Below are positions 35,517-43,900 of a DNA stretch of 45,359 nt, piece after piece. This stretch comes from Rhodospirillales bacterium (GTDB taxonomy: Bacteria; Pseudomonadota; Alphaproteobacteria; UBA828). The notes below the pieces were generated by a model, which made no database searches, was not told the origin of the DNA, and saw only the letters and a list, made by a program, of their open reading frames with translations. The stretch spans positions 1-45,359 of the forward strand of contig JAPPNV010000099.1 of the NCBI GenBank assembly GCA_028818565.1, given 5' to 3'. Every line of letters starts with the position of its first letter. The first letter of the stretch is position 1. The translations under genes were made by a program, and so were the position numbers.

Positions 35517-35522
35517 TATAAT
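35517..35522 (+). promoter_or_regulatory. -10 box of the radical SAM gene
   Basis: A consensus TATAAT lies 20 bases before the ATG, in an otherwise GC-rich gap. The -35 position (about 35494-35499, TCGGCA) is poor. The leader would be about 12 bases and includes the CGGAGGT ribosome site. Confidence 0.6.
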
Positions 35523-35541
35523 CGCGCGAGCGGAGGTACGC

Positions 35542-36993
35542 ATGCGCACTCGAATCATTCACCTCATCAATCCACAGACCAACCAGTTCACGACGCGCCC
35601 GATGTACTTCAACCGGGCGCTCTATTCGCCGCTGGCGGGTCTGCTGGCGGTTGCGGCGGTGATTCCGCAGGACCGCTACGAAGTCGTGATGACCGACGAG
35701 AACATCGAGGACATCGACTTCGACCTGAAGGTCGACATGGTCGGCATCTCGGCCATGACGAGCTACGTGAAGCGCGGCTACGAGATCGCCGAGCGCTTCC
35801 GCGCCAAAGGCGTGCCCGTGGTCATCGGCGGGGTGCATGCGAGCTTCATGCCCCAGGAGGCGCTCCAGCACTGCGACGCCGTGGTCATCGGCGAGGCCGA
35901 GCTGGTCATGCCCAAGCTCCTGGACGACCTGGATCGCGGCGAGGTCAAGGGCATCTACCGCGCCGACACGCTGCATCCCATGGTCGACGTGCCCATCCCC
36001 CGCTACGACCTGGTGAAGCAGAACCGCTACGTCAACCGCACCTTCGTCCAGACCTCGCGCGGCTGCCATCAGGGCTGCACCTTCTGCGCCGAGCCGCTGA
36101 TGAACGGGCTCAAGTTCCGCTACCGCCCGGTCGACGAGGTAATTCGCGAAATTGAGATGTGCGGGCAGCGCACGATCTCCCTCAACGACGCCGATTTCTT
36201 CGGCACCGAGGAGCGGCCCAAGGAGGTGATGCGGGCGCTCAGGGGGCGCGGCATCCGCTGGCAGGCCGCCGCCACCAGCAAGCTCGCGCAGAAGGACGAG
36301 ATGCTGGAGCTCGCGGCCGAGAGCGGCTGCTACATGCTGAGCATCGGCTTCGAATCGATCTCGCGCGAGACGCTCAAGCGCGTCCACAAGTACGTCAACC
36401 GGCCGGAGCAGTTCGCCGCGCTGGTGGAGAAGATCCACAGCTACGGGATCATGGTCTTCGGGCTCTTCATGTTCGGCTTCGGCGGCGACGACGAGACCGT
36501 CTTCGACGAGACGACGAACTTCAACATCGACGCCAAGTACGACGCCTGCGCCTATTCGGTGCTGACCCCCTATCCCGGCACGCTCACCTGGTACGAGATG
36601 AAGAAGGCCGGGCAGATCGTCTCCTACGACTGGGATCTCTACGACCAGGGGCACATCGTCTACCAGCCGGAGAAGCTCAGCACCCAGACGCTCCGCGAAG
36701 GTCACATGCGGGCCTACCGGAACTTCTACTCGCTGCCCTCGATCGCCAAGCGCTTCCCGCTCACCGGCTCGCGCAACCGGCTGCATTGGAGCATCTACAA
36801 CGGCTTCTTCCGCCGGGGCGAGGTGACGGGACGGGCGATGGAGAAGCCGATCGCGGATGCGACGCCCGAGCCCTCGACCATCCCGGTGCCGCCGATCATG
36901 CCGCAGAAGCGCGAATGGCGGGAGATGGTGGCCGAGGGCATCGGCCCGATGCCGGCCCCGCAGACCGAACGCGAGCTGCGCAGCCAGGCCTGA
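35542..36993 (+). CDS. B12-binding radical SAM protein
   Basis: This 483-residue protein combines an N-terminal cobalamin-binding domain (about 30-140; MVGISAMTSYVKRGYEIA, IGGVHASFMP and AVVIGEAE) with a radical SAM core. The [4Fe-4S] ligands are Cys175, Cys179 and Cys182 in SRGCHQGCTFCAE. The C-terminal region (SPLTGSRNRLHWSIYNGFFRRG-like end and DUF4070-type tail) is seen in BchE-like and HpnJ-type enzymes. Class B members methylate or rearrange carbons in lipids, pigments or antibiotics. The substrate is unknown. The next gene, an NTF2-like protein 27 bases downstream, may act with it. Confidence 0.9.
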   Translation: MRTRIIHLINPQTNQFTTRPMYFNRALYSPLAGLLAVAAVIPQDRYEVVMTDENIEDIDFDLKVDMVGISAMTSYVKRGYEIAERFRAKGVPVVIGGVHASFMPQEALQHCDAVVIGEAELVMPKLLDDLDRGEVKGIYRADTLHPMVDVPIPRYDLVKQNRYVNRTFVQTSRGCHQGCTFCAEPLMNGLKFRYRPVDEVIREIEMCGQRTISLNDADFFGTEERPKEVMRALRGRGIRWQAAATSKLAQKDEMLELAAESGCYMLSIGFESISRETLKRVHKYVNRPEQFAALVEKIHSYGIMVFGLFMFGFGGDDETVFDETTNFNIDAKYDACAYSVLTPYPGTLTWYEMKKAGQIVSYDWDLYDQGHIVYQPEKLSTQTLREGHMRAYRNFYSLPSIAKRFPLTGSRNRLHWSIYNGFFRRGEVTGRAMEKPIADATPEPSTIPVPPIMPQKREWREMVAEGIGPMPAPQTERELRSQA

Positions 36994-37020
36994 GCCTGCA
37001 TACCGCTCGCTCCTTCCCGA

Positions 37021-37443
37021 TTGGACACTGAAGTCCCGAGCGTCGGTCCGCTCGGTCGCTTGATCCACGCCTTCTACGACGCCCGACGGGAGGCCCGCCG
37101 CAGCGGCGATCTCAGCCTGCTCGCCCCGTTCCTTGCTGCCGATGTGCGCTGGAGCGAGCCCGACGTGGGCGACCACATGGGGTTCCTGAAAGGACCCGAC
37201 GCGGTCATCGACATGATCGGGCGGGCGCTCGCGGCGACGGACGGCAGCTTCGAGCTCGGCGTCTCCCGCACGGTCGAGACGGGCAGCCATGTGGCGGCGC
37301 TGATCGTATGGTCGGCGACGAGGGACGGGCGGGAAATCGAAGGACGGGAAATGGTCGTCTACGAGGTGCAGGACGGCTGCATCGCGTCCGCGTGGTTCTA
37401 TCCGGAAAACATCGCCGACGATCAGGCCTTTTGGGGCGAATAG
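37021..37443 (+). CDS. NTF2-fold (SnoaL-like) protein
   Basis: This 140-residue protein has the NTF2 pattern: an initial helix (LGRLIHAFYDARREARRSGD), LLAPFLAADVRWSEP, the KGPDAVIDMIGRAL segment, then alternating strands (VAALIVWSATRDG and EGREMVVYEVQDGCIASAWFY). No catalytic motif is diagnostic. The start is TTG 37021 with a weak ribosome site; TTG 37060 is an alternative. It follows the radical SAM gene with 27 bases between and is probably co-transcribed. Confidence 0.75.
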   Translation: MDTEVPSVGPLGRLIHAFYDARREARRSGDLSLLAPFLAADVRWSEPDVGDHMGFLKGPDAVIDMIGRALAATDGSFELGVSRTVETGSHVAALIVWSATRDGREIEGREMVVYEVQDGCIASAWFYPENIADDQAFWGE

Positions 37444-37530
37444 CGTCGTCCCTAGGGCGCAATTCTCACCACGGTCGTGGTCTGCACCGCCGGTCCCTGA
37501 CGGCCGGCACCGGGGGCGCGAGGCCCACGT

Positions 37531-37586
37531 CGCGCCGAAGGCGCGCGTATCCGCGCGACGCGCCGAAGGCGCGCGTATTCGCGCGA
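37531..37586. repeat. 28-bp tandem duplication
   Basis: Two 28-bp units, each starting CGCGCCGAAGGCGCGCGTAT and differing at one base, stand head to tail. A related GCGCGCGTTCCGCGCGACGC stretch precedes copy 2 of the dispersed element near 11980, so the GC-rich block and the element may belong to one larger repeat family. Confidence 0.75.
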
Positions 37587-37627
37587 CGCGCTGCACGGCT
37601 TTCCTGCTCTGTCGGCCCGAAAGCACC

Positions 37628-37660
37628 GCGCAGACCATGACATTGGTGAGAAAGCCGGGC
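37628..37660. repeat. Dispersed intergenic element, copy 4
   Basis: GCGCAGACCATGACATTGGT followed by GAGAAAGCCGGGC matches 11999-12030 at most positions and 191-217 and 28430-28458 in part. Confidence 0.6.
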
Positions 37661-37692
37661 TGGCGCAGTGGCCTAACTCTCCTGTCCCTAAA

Positions 37693-37763
37693 GACAATCG
37701 AGATTGTCCTTTGAGACAATTGAGAACGATCGATTGCCACAGGCCAGCCGGGCTGACTATGAT
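37693..37763 (+). promoter_or_regulatory. Operator and promoter of the betaine-type transporter operon
   Basis: GACAATCGAGATTGTC (37693-37708) is a perfect inverted repeat with 7-bp arms. Further half-sites (GACAAT at 37715 and CGATTG at 37731) overlap the -35. TTGCCA (37734-37739) and TATGAT (37758-37763) are 18 bases apart, placing the start near 37770, about 80 bases before the ATG. The regulator is unknown; osmotic or betaine-responsive control would be expected. Confidence 0.6.
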
Positions 37764-37851
37764 CGCTGCTTGGAGGAATTCGCCGTACCGGCTGATTCCG
37801 CAATGAGCATTGCGCCGCCGAGTGAGCGCAATGCACACAGGGGGAAGTCCA

Positions 37852-38853
37852 ATGTCTAGATTGTCGATGTCACTGGCGGCGGCACTCATGGTTGCCGGCG
37901 CCCTTGTCCTTGCGCGCGGGGCCGATGCGGCCTGCGGCAAGGTGACCATCGCCGAGATGACCTGGGCCTCGGCAGGCGTCGCGGCCCATGTCGAGGACAT
38001 CATCCTCAAGGAAGGCTACGGCTGCGATACCGAGATCGTGCCCGGCGACACGGTGCCCACCGTCACCTCCATGACGGAGAAGGGCGAGCCCGACATCGCG
38101 CCCGAGGTCTGGATCAACTCAGCGCGCGAGATCGTAGGCAAGGCGGTGGAAGAGGGCCGTCTCGTGATCGCCGGCGAGATCCTTTCCGACGGCGGCGAGG
38201 AAGGCTGGTGGGTGCCAGACTACGTGGTGGAGCAGAATCCGGAACTCACCACCCTGCAGGAGGTCATCAAGCGGCCCGACCTGTTCCCCGACAAGGAAGA
38301 GCCGGGCAAGGGCCGCTTCTACGGCTGCCCGCCGGGCTGGGCCTGCGAATACGTCAACTCCAATCTCTTCAAGGCCTATGGGCTCGACGAAGCCGGCTTC
38401 ACCATCTTCAACCCGGGCTCGGGCGAAGGGCTGGCGGGGGCGATCGCCAGCGCCTACGAGCGCGGCAACCCGATCTTCGCCTACTACTGGGCGCCGACCG
38501 CGCTGCTCGGCAACTACCCGATGGTCAAGCTCGGCGGGATGGTGCACGACCCGGAGACATGGCCCTGCATCATCGACAAGGATTGCGCCGACCCGCAGCC
38601 CAACATGTACGCGAAGTCGGTGGTGATCACGGTGGTGACCTCGAGCTTCGCCGAGAGCGCGCCCGAGGCCTTCGGGTTCGTCTCCAGCGTCTCCTGGCCG
38701 AACAACCTGGTGAACAGCGTCCTGGCGTGGAAGGACTCGAATCAGGCGACCACGCGGGAAGCGGCGGAGTACTTCCTCAAGAATCATGAGGACGTGTGGA
38801 CCGCCTGGGTGTCCGAAGACGTGGCGGCCAAGGTGAAGGCGGCGATGATGTAG
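37852..38853 (+). CDS. proX: Glycine betaine/proline-type ABC transporter, substrate-binding protein
   Basis: This 333-residue periplasmic binding protein has a signal peptide (LSMSLAAALMVAGALVLARG, cut after ADA near residue 27). The mature part follows the OpuAC/ProX pattern: VTIAEMTWASAGVAAHV, then a cluster of Trp (WINSARE, EEGWWVPDY, YYWAPTALLG) of the type that cages quaternary ammonium groups by cation-pi contacts. The ATG at 37852 follows GGGGGAAG. It is the first of proX-proW-proV. The ligand could be glycine betaine, choline, proline betaine or another such compound. Confidence 0.92.
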   Translation: MSRLSMSLAAALMVAGALVLARGADAACGKVTIAEMTWASAGVAAHVEDIILKEGYGCDTEIVPGDTVPTVTSMTEKGEPDIAPEVWINSAREIVGKAVEEGRLVIAGEILSDGGEEGWWVPDYVVEQNPELTTLQEVIKRPDLFPDKEEPGKGRFYGCPPGWACEYVNSNLFKAYGLDEAGFTIFNPGSGEGLAGAIASAYERGNPIFAYYWAPTALLGNYPMVKLGGMVHDPETWPCIIDKDCADPQPNMYAKSVVITVVTSSFAESAPEAFGFVSSVSWPNNLVNSVLAWKDSNQATTREAAEYFLKNHEDVWTAWVSEDVAAKVKAAMM

Positions 38854-38929
38854 CCCGCTTCCGGCGGGTCAGACACCGACCGGAAGAGTCCGCGCCGGCC
38901 CGCTCTCCCGCCCCGTCCCCGCGGAACGG

Positions 38930-39898
38930 ATGGAAAGCCCGGGCCGGGGGCCCCCCCCGCGCCGGCCCGGCGGGGGGGGGCAGTGCGAGGGGGGGCAGAA
39001 ACCCGGGGCGGGGGGCGGGGAATACAGGGGCCTGAATTTTCCCACTCTCGACATTGCCACGCTGCGCGCCGTCCACAAGTCCATCGACGCAGCGTACAAG
39101 ACGTTCTCGCGCAACTACGGCGACGCCATCGAAAGCGCCTTCGACCCGCTTCTCTGGCTGCTGATCAAGTTCGAGTGGATCCTGCTCAACGCCCCCTGGT
39201 GGGTGATCGTGCTCGCGATCGCAGGCATCTGCTACGCCGCGAGCCGGCGCGTGCGGCTGAGCCTCGGCGTCATTATCGCCTTCCTCATCATCGGTGTCCT
39301 CGGCATGTGGGAGGACACGATGCGCACGCTCGCCATCATCTTCGTCGCCACCCTCATCGCCATCGCCATCGGCATTCCCCTCGGCATCGCCATGTCGCGT
39401 TCCAACCGCATGCAGGCGTTCATGACGCCGATCCTCGACGTGATGCAGACGATGCCGATCTTCGTCTACCTGATTCCCGTGGTGATGCTGTTCGGCCTCG
39501 GCAAGATACCCGGGCTGATCGCGGTGGTGATCTACGCCGTGCCGCCGGTGATCCGGCTGACCAACCTCGGCATCCGCCTGGTGGACCAGGAGGTGCTCGA
39601 GGCGGCGGACGCCTTCGGCGCCGGCACCTGGCGCAGACTGTTCGGCGTACAGTTGCCGCTGGCGCTGCCCAACATCATGGCCGGCGTCAACCAGACCATC
39701 ATGATGGCGCTCTCGATGGTGGTGATCGCCTCGATGATCGGCGTGAAGGGCCTCGGCATGCCCGTGCTCCAGGCGGTCACCAACCAGTACTTCGCGCTCG
39801 GCCTCTTCAACGGGGCGGCGGTGGTAGGGCTCGCGATCGTGTTCGACCGGGTGACCCAGAGCTACGGCCGGCGCATCCAGGAGCAGCGGCAATCATGA
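38930..39898 (+). CDS. proW: Glycine betaine-type ABC transporter, permease
   Basis: This permease has up to 322 residues and six or seven membrane helices; the EAA loop is EAADAFGAGTWRRLFGVQLPLA (segment about 39600-39665), where the ATPase docks. The real protein seems to begin near LNFPTLDIATLRAVHK, codon 35, typical of ProW N-termini. The first 34 codons (38930-39031) come from a poly-G/C tract and encode low-complexity residues unlike the family; no ATG, GTG or TTG lies nearer, only CTG 39032. Either translation starts at CTG or sequence errors in the tract hide the true start. Its stop overlaps the ATPase start (ATGA). Confidence 0.88.
   Translation: MESPGRGPPPRRPGGGGQCEGGQKPGAGGGEYRGLNFPTLDIATLRAVHKSIDAAYKTFSRNYGDAIESAFDPLLWLLIKFEWILLNAPWWVIVLAIAGICYAASRRVRLSLGVIIAFLIIGVLGMWEDTMRTLAIIFVATLIAIAIGIPLGIAMSRSNRMQAFMTPILDVMQTMPIFVYLIPVVMLFGLGKIPGLIAVVIYAVPPVIRLTNLGIRLVDQEVLEAADAFGAGTWRRLFGVQLPLALPNIMAGVNQTIMMALSMVVIASMIGVKGLGMPVLQAVTNQYFALGLFNGAAVVGLAIVFDRVTQSYGRRIQEQRQS
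38938..39020. other. Poly-G/C tract of doubtful quality
   Basis: The stretch has runs of eight C and nine and seven G, with almost no A/T, and a CCGGGCCGG/CCGGCCCGG hairpin (38939-38947 and 38962-38970). It lies exactly where the permease start codon is expected. Homopolymer miscalls or a real GC-rich hairpin repeat are both possible. Confidence 0.6.
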
Positions 39899-40977
39899 CC
39901 GCGCAGACCCACGAAGGCATCCACGTCGGACGCCTGTACAAGGTGTTCGGCACCGACCCGGCGTCCGTGATGCCGCTGGTGCACGAAGGCATCGGCAAGC
40001 AGGAGCTGCTGGAGGACCACGGTCACGTGCTCGGGCTGCGCGACATCAATCTGGACGTGTCTCCGCGCAGCATCCAGGTCGTCATGGGACTCAGCGGCTC
40101 GGGCAAGTCCACCCTCGTCCGCCATATCAACCGTCTCATCGACCCGACCGAAGGCGAAGTCCGCGTGGACGGGGAGGACATGCTCGCGCTCGACGCCGCG
40201 GCGCTAAAGCAACTCCGGCGCTACAAGATCAGCATGGTGTTCCAGCGCTTTGCGCTCTTCCCGCACCGGACCGTCATGGACAACATCAGTTACGGCCTGG
40301 CGCTTCAGCGCCTTGCCAAGCCCGAACGCCTGGAGCGCGCGGCGCGGTGGATCGAGAGGGTCGGCCTGCAGGGCTACGAAAACTCCTATCCGCATCACCT
40401 CTCCGGCGGCATGCAGCAGCGCGTCGGCCTCGCCCGCGCGCTCGCGACCGACGCAGACATCCTGCTGATGGACGAGGCCTTCAGTGCGCTCGATCCGCTC
40501 ATCCGCTCCGACATGCGGGCGCTGCTGCTGGACCTGCAGCACGAGTTGCACAAGACCATCGTGTTCGTCACCCACGACCTCGAGGAAGCCATCGAGATCG
40601 GCGACCGCATCGCGATCCTGCGCGACGGCGAGGTCGTCCAGAACGGCGATTCACAGGACATCGTGCTGCGCCCGGCGGACTCCTACATCGCCGACTTCAC
40701 GAAGAGCATCAATCGCGGCCGCGTCATACGCGTGGGCTCGATCATGGAGCCGCTCAAGCCCGACCTGTCGGGGCCGGACTGCCCGCACGACATCTCGGTG
40801 GAGGAGGCGCTGCCGCTCGCGGTCGCATCGCCCGGCGGCGAGGCCCGCGTCCTGAACGGCGAGGGCGAGCCGGTCGGCACCGTATCGCTTGGCACCCTGG
40901 TCCGCGCCCTCGGCAGCGAGCGGGAGCACGACCGGGCGGCGGCGGGGATCGCCGGGCAGGCGGCCGAAGCCGGTTGA
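39895..40977 (+). CDS. proV: Glycine betaine-type ABC transporter, ATP-binding protein
   Basis: This 360-residue ABC ATPase energises the transporter. Walker A is GLSGSGKST (65-73), the signature LSGGMQQR, Walker B ILLMDEAFSALD, and the H-loop FVTHDLEEA, all intact. The N-terminal 45 residues before the core (YKVFGTDPASVMPLVHEG) are typical of ProV/OpuAA. The C-terminal 90 residues (after about 270) replace the tandem CBS domains of osmosensing family members with a shorter segment, so classical ionic-strength sensing is uncertain. ATG overlaps the permease stop by 4 bases. Confidence 0.95.
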   Translation: MTAQTHEGIHVGRLYKVFGTDPASVMPLVHEGIGKQELLEDHGHVLGLRDINLDVSPRSIQVVMGLSGSGKSTLVRHINRLIDPTEGEVRVDGEDMLALDAAALKQLRRYKISMVFQRFALFPHRTVMDNISYGLALQRLAKPERLERAARWIERVGLQGYENSYPHHLSGGMQQRVGLARALATDADILLMDEAFSALDPLIRSDMRALLLDLQHELHKTIVFVTHDLEEAIEIGDRIAILRDGEVVQNGDSQDIVLRPADSYIADFTKSINRGRVIRVGSIMEPLKPDLSGPDCPHDISVEEALPLAVASPGGEARVLNGEGEPVGTVSLGTLVRALGSEREHDRAAAGIAGQAAEAG

Positions 40978-40980
40978 CGT

Positions 40981-43900
40981 CTACTCCGCCGCGGCGGCTT
41001 CCTTCACCGCGTCGGCGAAGCTCGCGTCGCGGCCGTAGTCCGAGAGCCCGTCCTCGCTGACGAAGCCGTCTTCAAGGTCGGAGCGAAGCGCGTCGTGCGC
41101 CCGCTCGTGGGGGTCGCCGTAGCCGCCGCCGCCCGGCACGCGGACCAGGATCTGATCGCCCCGGTGCAGTTGGATATTCACGAACTTGGTCGGGCTCACG
41201 GTGCCGTAGACCTCCTTGAAGGTGCGGAACTCCTCGTCCTCCACCCGCTTGACGAAGAAGCCGGTCGGCGCGCCGGGCTTGCCCTTCATCAGCCCATAGG
41301 GCCCTTCGCTGATGCGGTCGGTCAGCGCGCTCACCGTGATCGCGTCCGCGACGACCTCGAACTGGCGCCAGCAGCCGAGCCCGCCCCGCCACTTGCCGGC
41401 ACCGCCTGAATCGGGGCGGATCTCGTACTTCATCACGCGGAGCGGGAAGCGGGTCTCGAACACCTCTATCGGCGTCGCCCGGATGGTGCTCGCGTGCGCG
41501 CAGCAGAGCGCGGTGTTGCCGTCCTTGCCGAGCCGGCCGCCCCAGCCGCCGCCTTCCAGCTGATAGTGGGTCCAGTATTCGCCGGTATCGGGGTGGATAC
41601 CGCCCAGGAGCAGGTTGCACGCGGTGCCGCCCTCGGCGGCGCTCACCATGTCGGGCACGGCCTTGGAGAGCGCGTGCTGCACCGCCGCGATGATGCGGGG
41701 CTGGCCCTCGGTGTTGCCGGCGACGCTCGGCGCGGGGAAGACCGGGTTCGCCACCGTGCCTGGCGGCGCCACCACGCGGAGCGGCTTGAAGCAGCCGCTG
41801 TTGAGCGGCACGTCGCGGGCGCAGAGGGTCTGCAGCACCGCCGTGCAGCCGGCAGCAGCGGTGGCCACATAAGTGACGTTGATCGGCCCCCGCGCCTGCT
41901 CGTCGGATTCCGAGAGGTCGACCACGATCTCCTCCTCCCGGATGTGCACGGTGGGGCGGAAGTAGAAGCGATTGGTGCTGACCCCGTCGTCCTCGAAATA
42001 GTCCTCGGCCTTGTAGATGCCGTTGGGGAGCTTGCGGATCTCGTTCCGCATCCAGTGCTCGGCGTGATCGACGAGCGCGTCGCAGATCTTCTCGAAAGTC
42101 CCGACGCCGAGGCGCTTCACAAGCGCGCCGAGGCGCTGCTCGGCGGTGTTGAGCGAGCCGATCATCGCGTGGAAGTCGCCCCAGGTGGTGTTGGGGGTGC
42201 GATGATTGGCGAGCGCGATGCGCCAGACGTCCTTCACGTACTCGCCGCGCGAGAGCAGCTTCACCGGCGGCAGCCGGAGCCCTTCCTGAAACACTTCGGT
42301 CGCGGTGCTGGCGAAGGAGCCCACCGCCATGCCGCCGATCTCGGCGATGTGGGCGATGTTGGCGGCGTAGCCGATCAGCGTGCCGTCGACGAAGACCGGC
42401 TTCATCAGCAGATGCTCCGGCATGTGGCACTGGCCGCGGTAGGGATCGTTGTGGACGATCACGTCGCCCTGCTCGATCGGCTCCTCCATCTCCTTCACGC
42501 AGAGCGGCACCGTGTGCAGACCGGCGCAGATGATCGCCGGATTCATCTCCGCCTGCCCCACCATGCGCAGGTGGCGGTCGAACAGGCAGCACGAGAAGTC
42601 CCGCGATTCGCTGAAGATCGGCGAGTACGCGGTGCGCACCATGGCGCTTTCCATCTCGTTGCAGATGTTGCCGAGCGCGTTGTTGACCACGGTGAGCGTG
42701 ACCGGGTCCTTCTCCGGCGCGAGCCGCCCGGTGCCGACCGCAGCGCCCGCGGCCCTGGGCAGGCTCACGATCAGGCTGCCGTCGGCGCCGATCTCCACCT
42801 CGCTCTGCGGCGGCACGAGGGTGGTGGAATCCATCTCGTCGATGATCGCGGGCCCCGCGACCACCGAGCCTGCGGGGAGCTCGGCGCGGCGGTAGATCGG
42901 CGTCTCCAGCGGTGTGTCGCCGTCGAAGTAGACCTCGCGGTGGGCGTGGGCCTGGCCCGAGCCCGTGGCCGGCGCGCTGAGCGTCGCATCGGTGCGCTCC
43001 TCGCCGACGGCGATCACCCGCACCTCGGTCATCTCGGCCACCTTGTCGCGGAGCGCGTAGCCGTAAAGCTCCTCGTGCTGGCTGTGGAGCCCTTCCAGCG
43101 CCCGCACGAAGCCGTCCTCGTCGAGCTCCAGCGTGTCGAGCTGCACCAGCTCGCCAAAGTTCTGGCCCATGTAGCGCATGCTGATATAGCCGGCCACGTG
43201 GGCCTCGCCCTCCAGCCCGTCGCGCCTGAGTTCGTCGACCGCCTCGCGGGCGAGCGCCTGGAGCTGGGCGTTGAGGGTGGGCAGGTCCACCGTGTCCGAG
43301 CGGTGGTTGACCGTGCGTGCGCGGTCGACGCGGAGGTCGGTGAGCAGCGTGCCGAGCGCCGAGCAGAGCCCCGGATGGGGCGGCACGACGACCTTCTTCA
43401 TCTCCAGCGGGGCCGCGACATCGACGGCATGGAGCGGGCCCGCGCCGCCGAAGGCGATCAAGGCGTAGTCGCGGTGGTCGATGCCGCGCTCGACCGTCAT
43501 CAACCGGATCGCGTCGGCCATGTTCTCGGCCGCGGTCTCCAGGATCGCCCGCGCCGTCTCCACCGCCGTGAGCCCGAGCTTCTGGCCGAGCCCGGCAACG
43601 GCCTCGTGCGCGCATGCGGCGTCCAGCGTCATTTCGCCGCCGAGGAAGTAATCGGGGTCGAGCCGGCCCAGCACCACGTTGGCGTCGGTCACCGTAGGCT
43701 CGGTTCCGCCCTTACCGTAGCAGGCGGGGCCGGGGTCGGCGCCGGCGCTGCGCGGGCCGACGCGGAGCAGTCCGCCGACATCGACATAGGCGATGGAGCC
43801 GCCGCCCGCGCCGATGGTGGTGTAGTCGATGAAGAGCGCGCTCACCGGCACGCCCCATTCCACCTCGTACTCGGTGGTGGAGCCGAAGGCGCCGTCGGTG

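Larger units (their letters stand above)
37444..37851. other. Gap before proX with repeats, operator and promoter
   Basis: This 408-bp stretch has no supported gene. In order it contains a 28-bp tandem duplication (37531-37586), copy 4 of the dispersed element (37628-37660), an inverted repeat (37693-37708) and a promoter (37734-37763) for proX. Confidence 0.7.

Noticed and set aside
38939-38970. Transcription terminator after proX
   Set aside because: The hairpin is in a suspect poly-G/C tract, has no T run and would cut off proW and proV.
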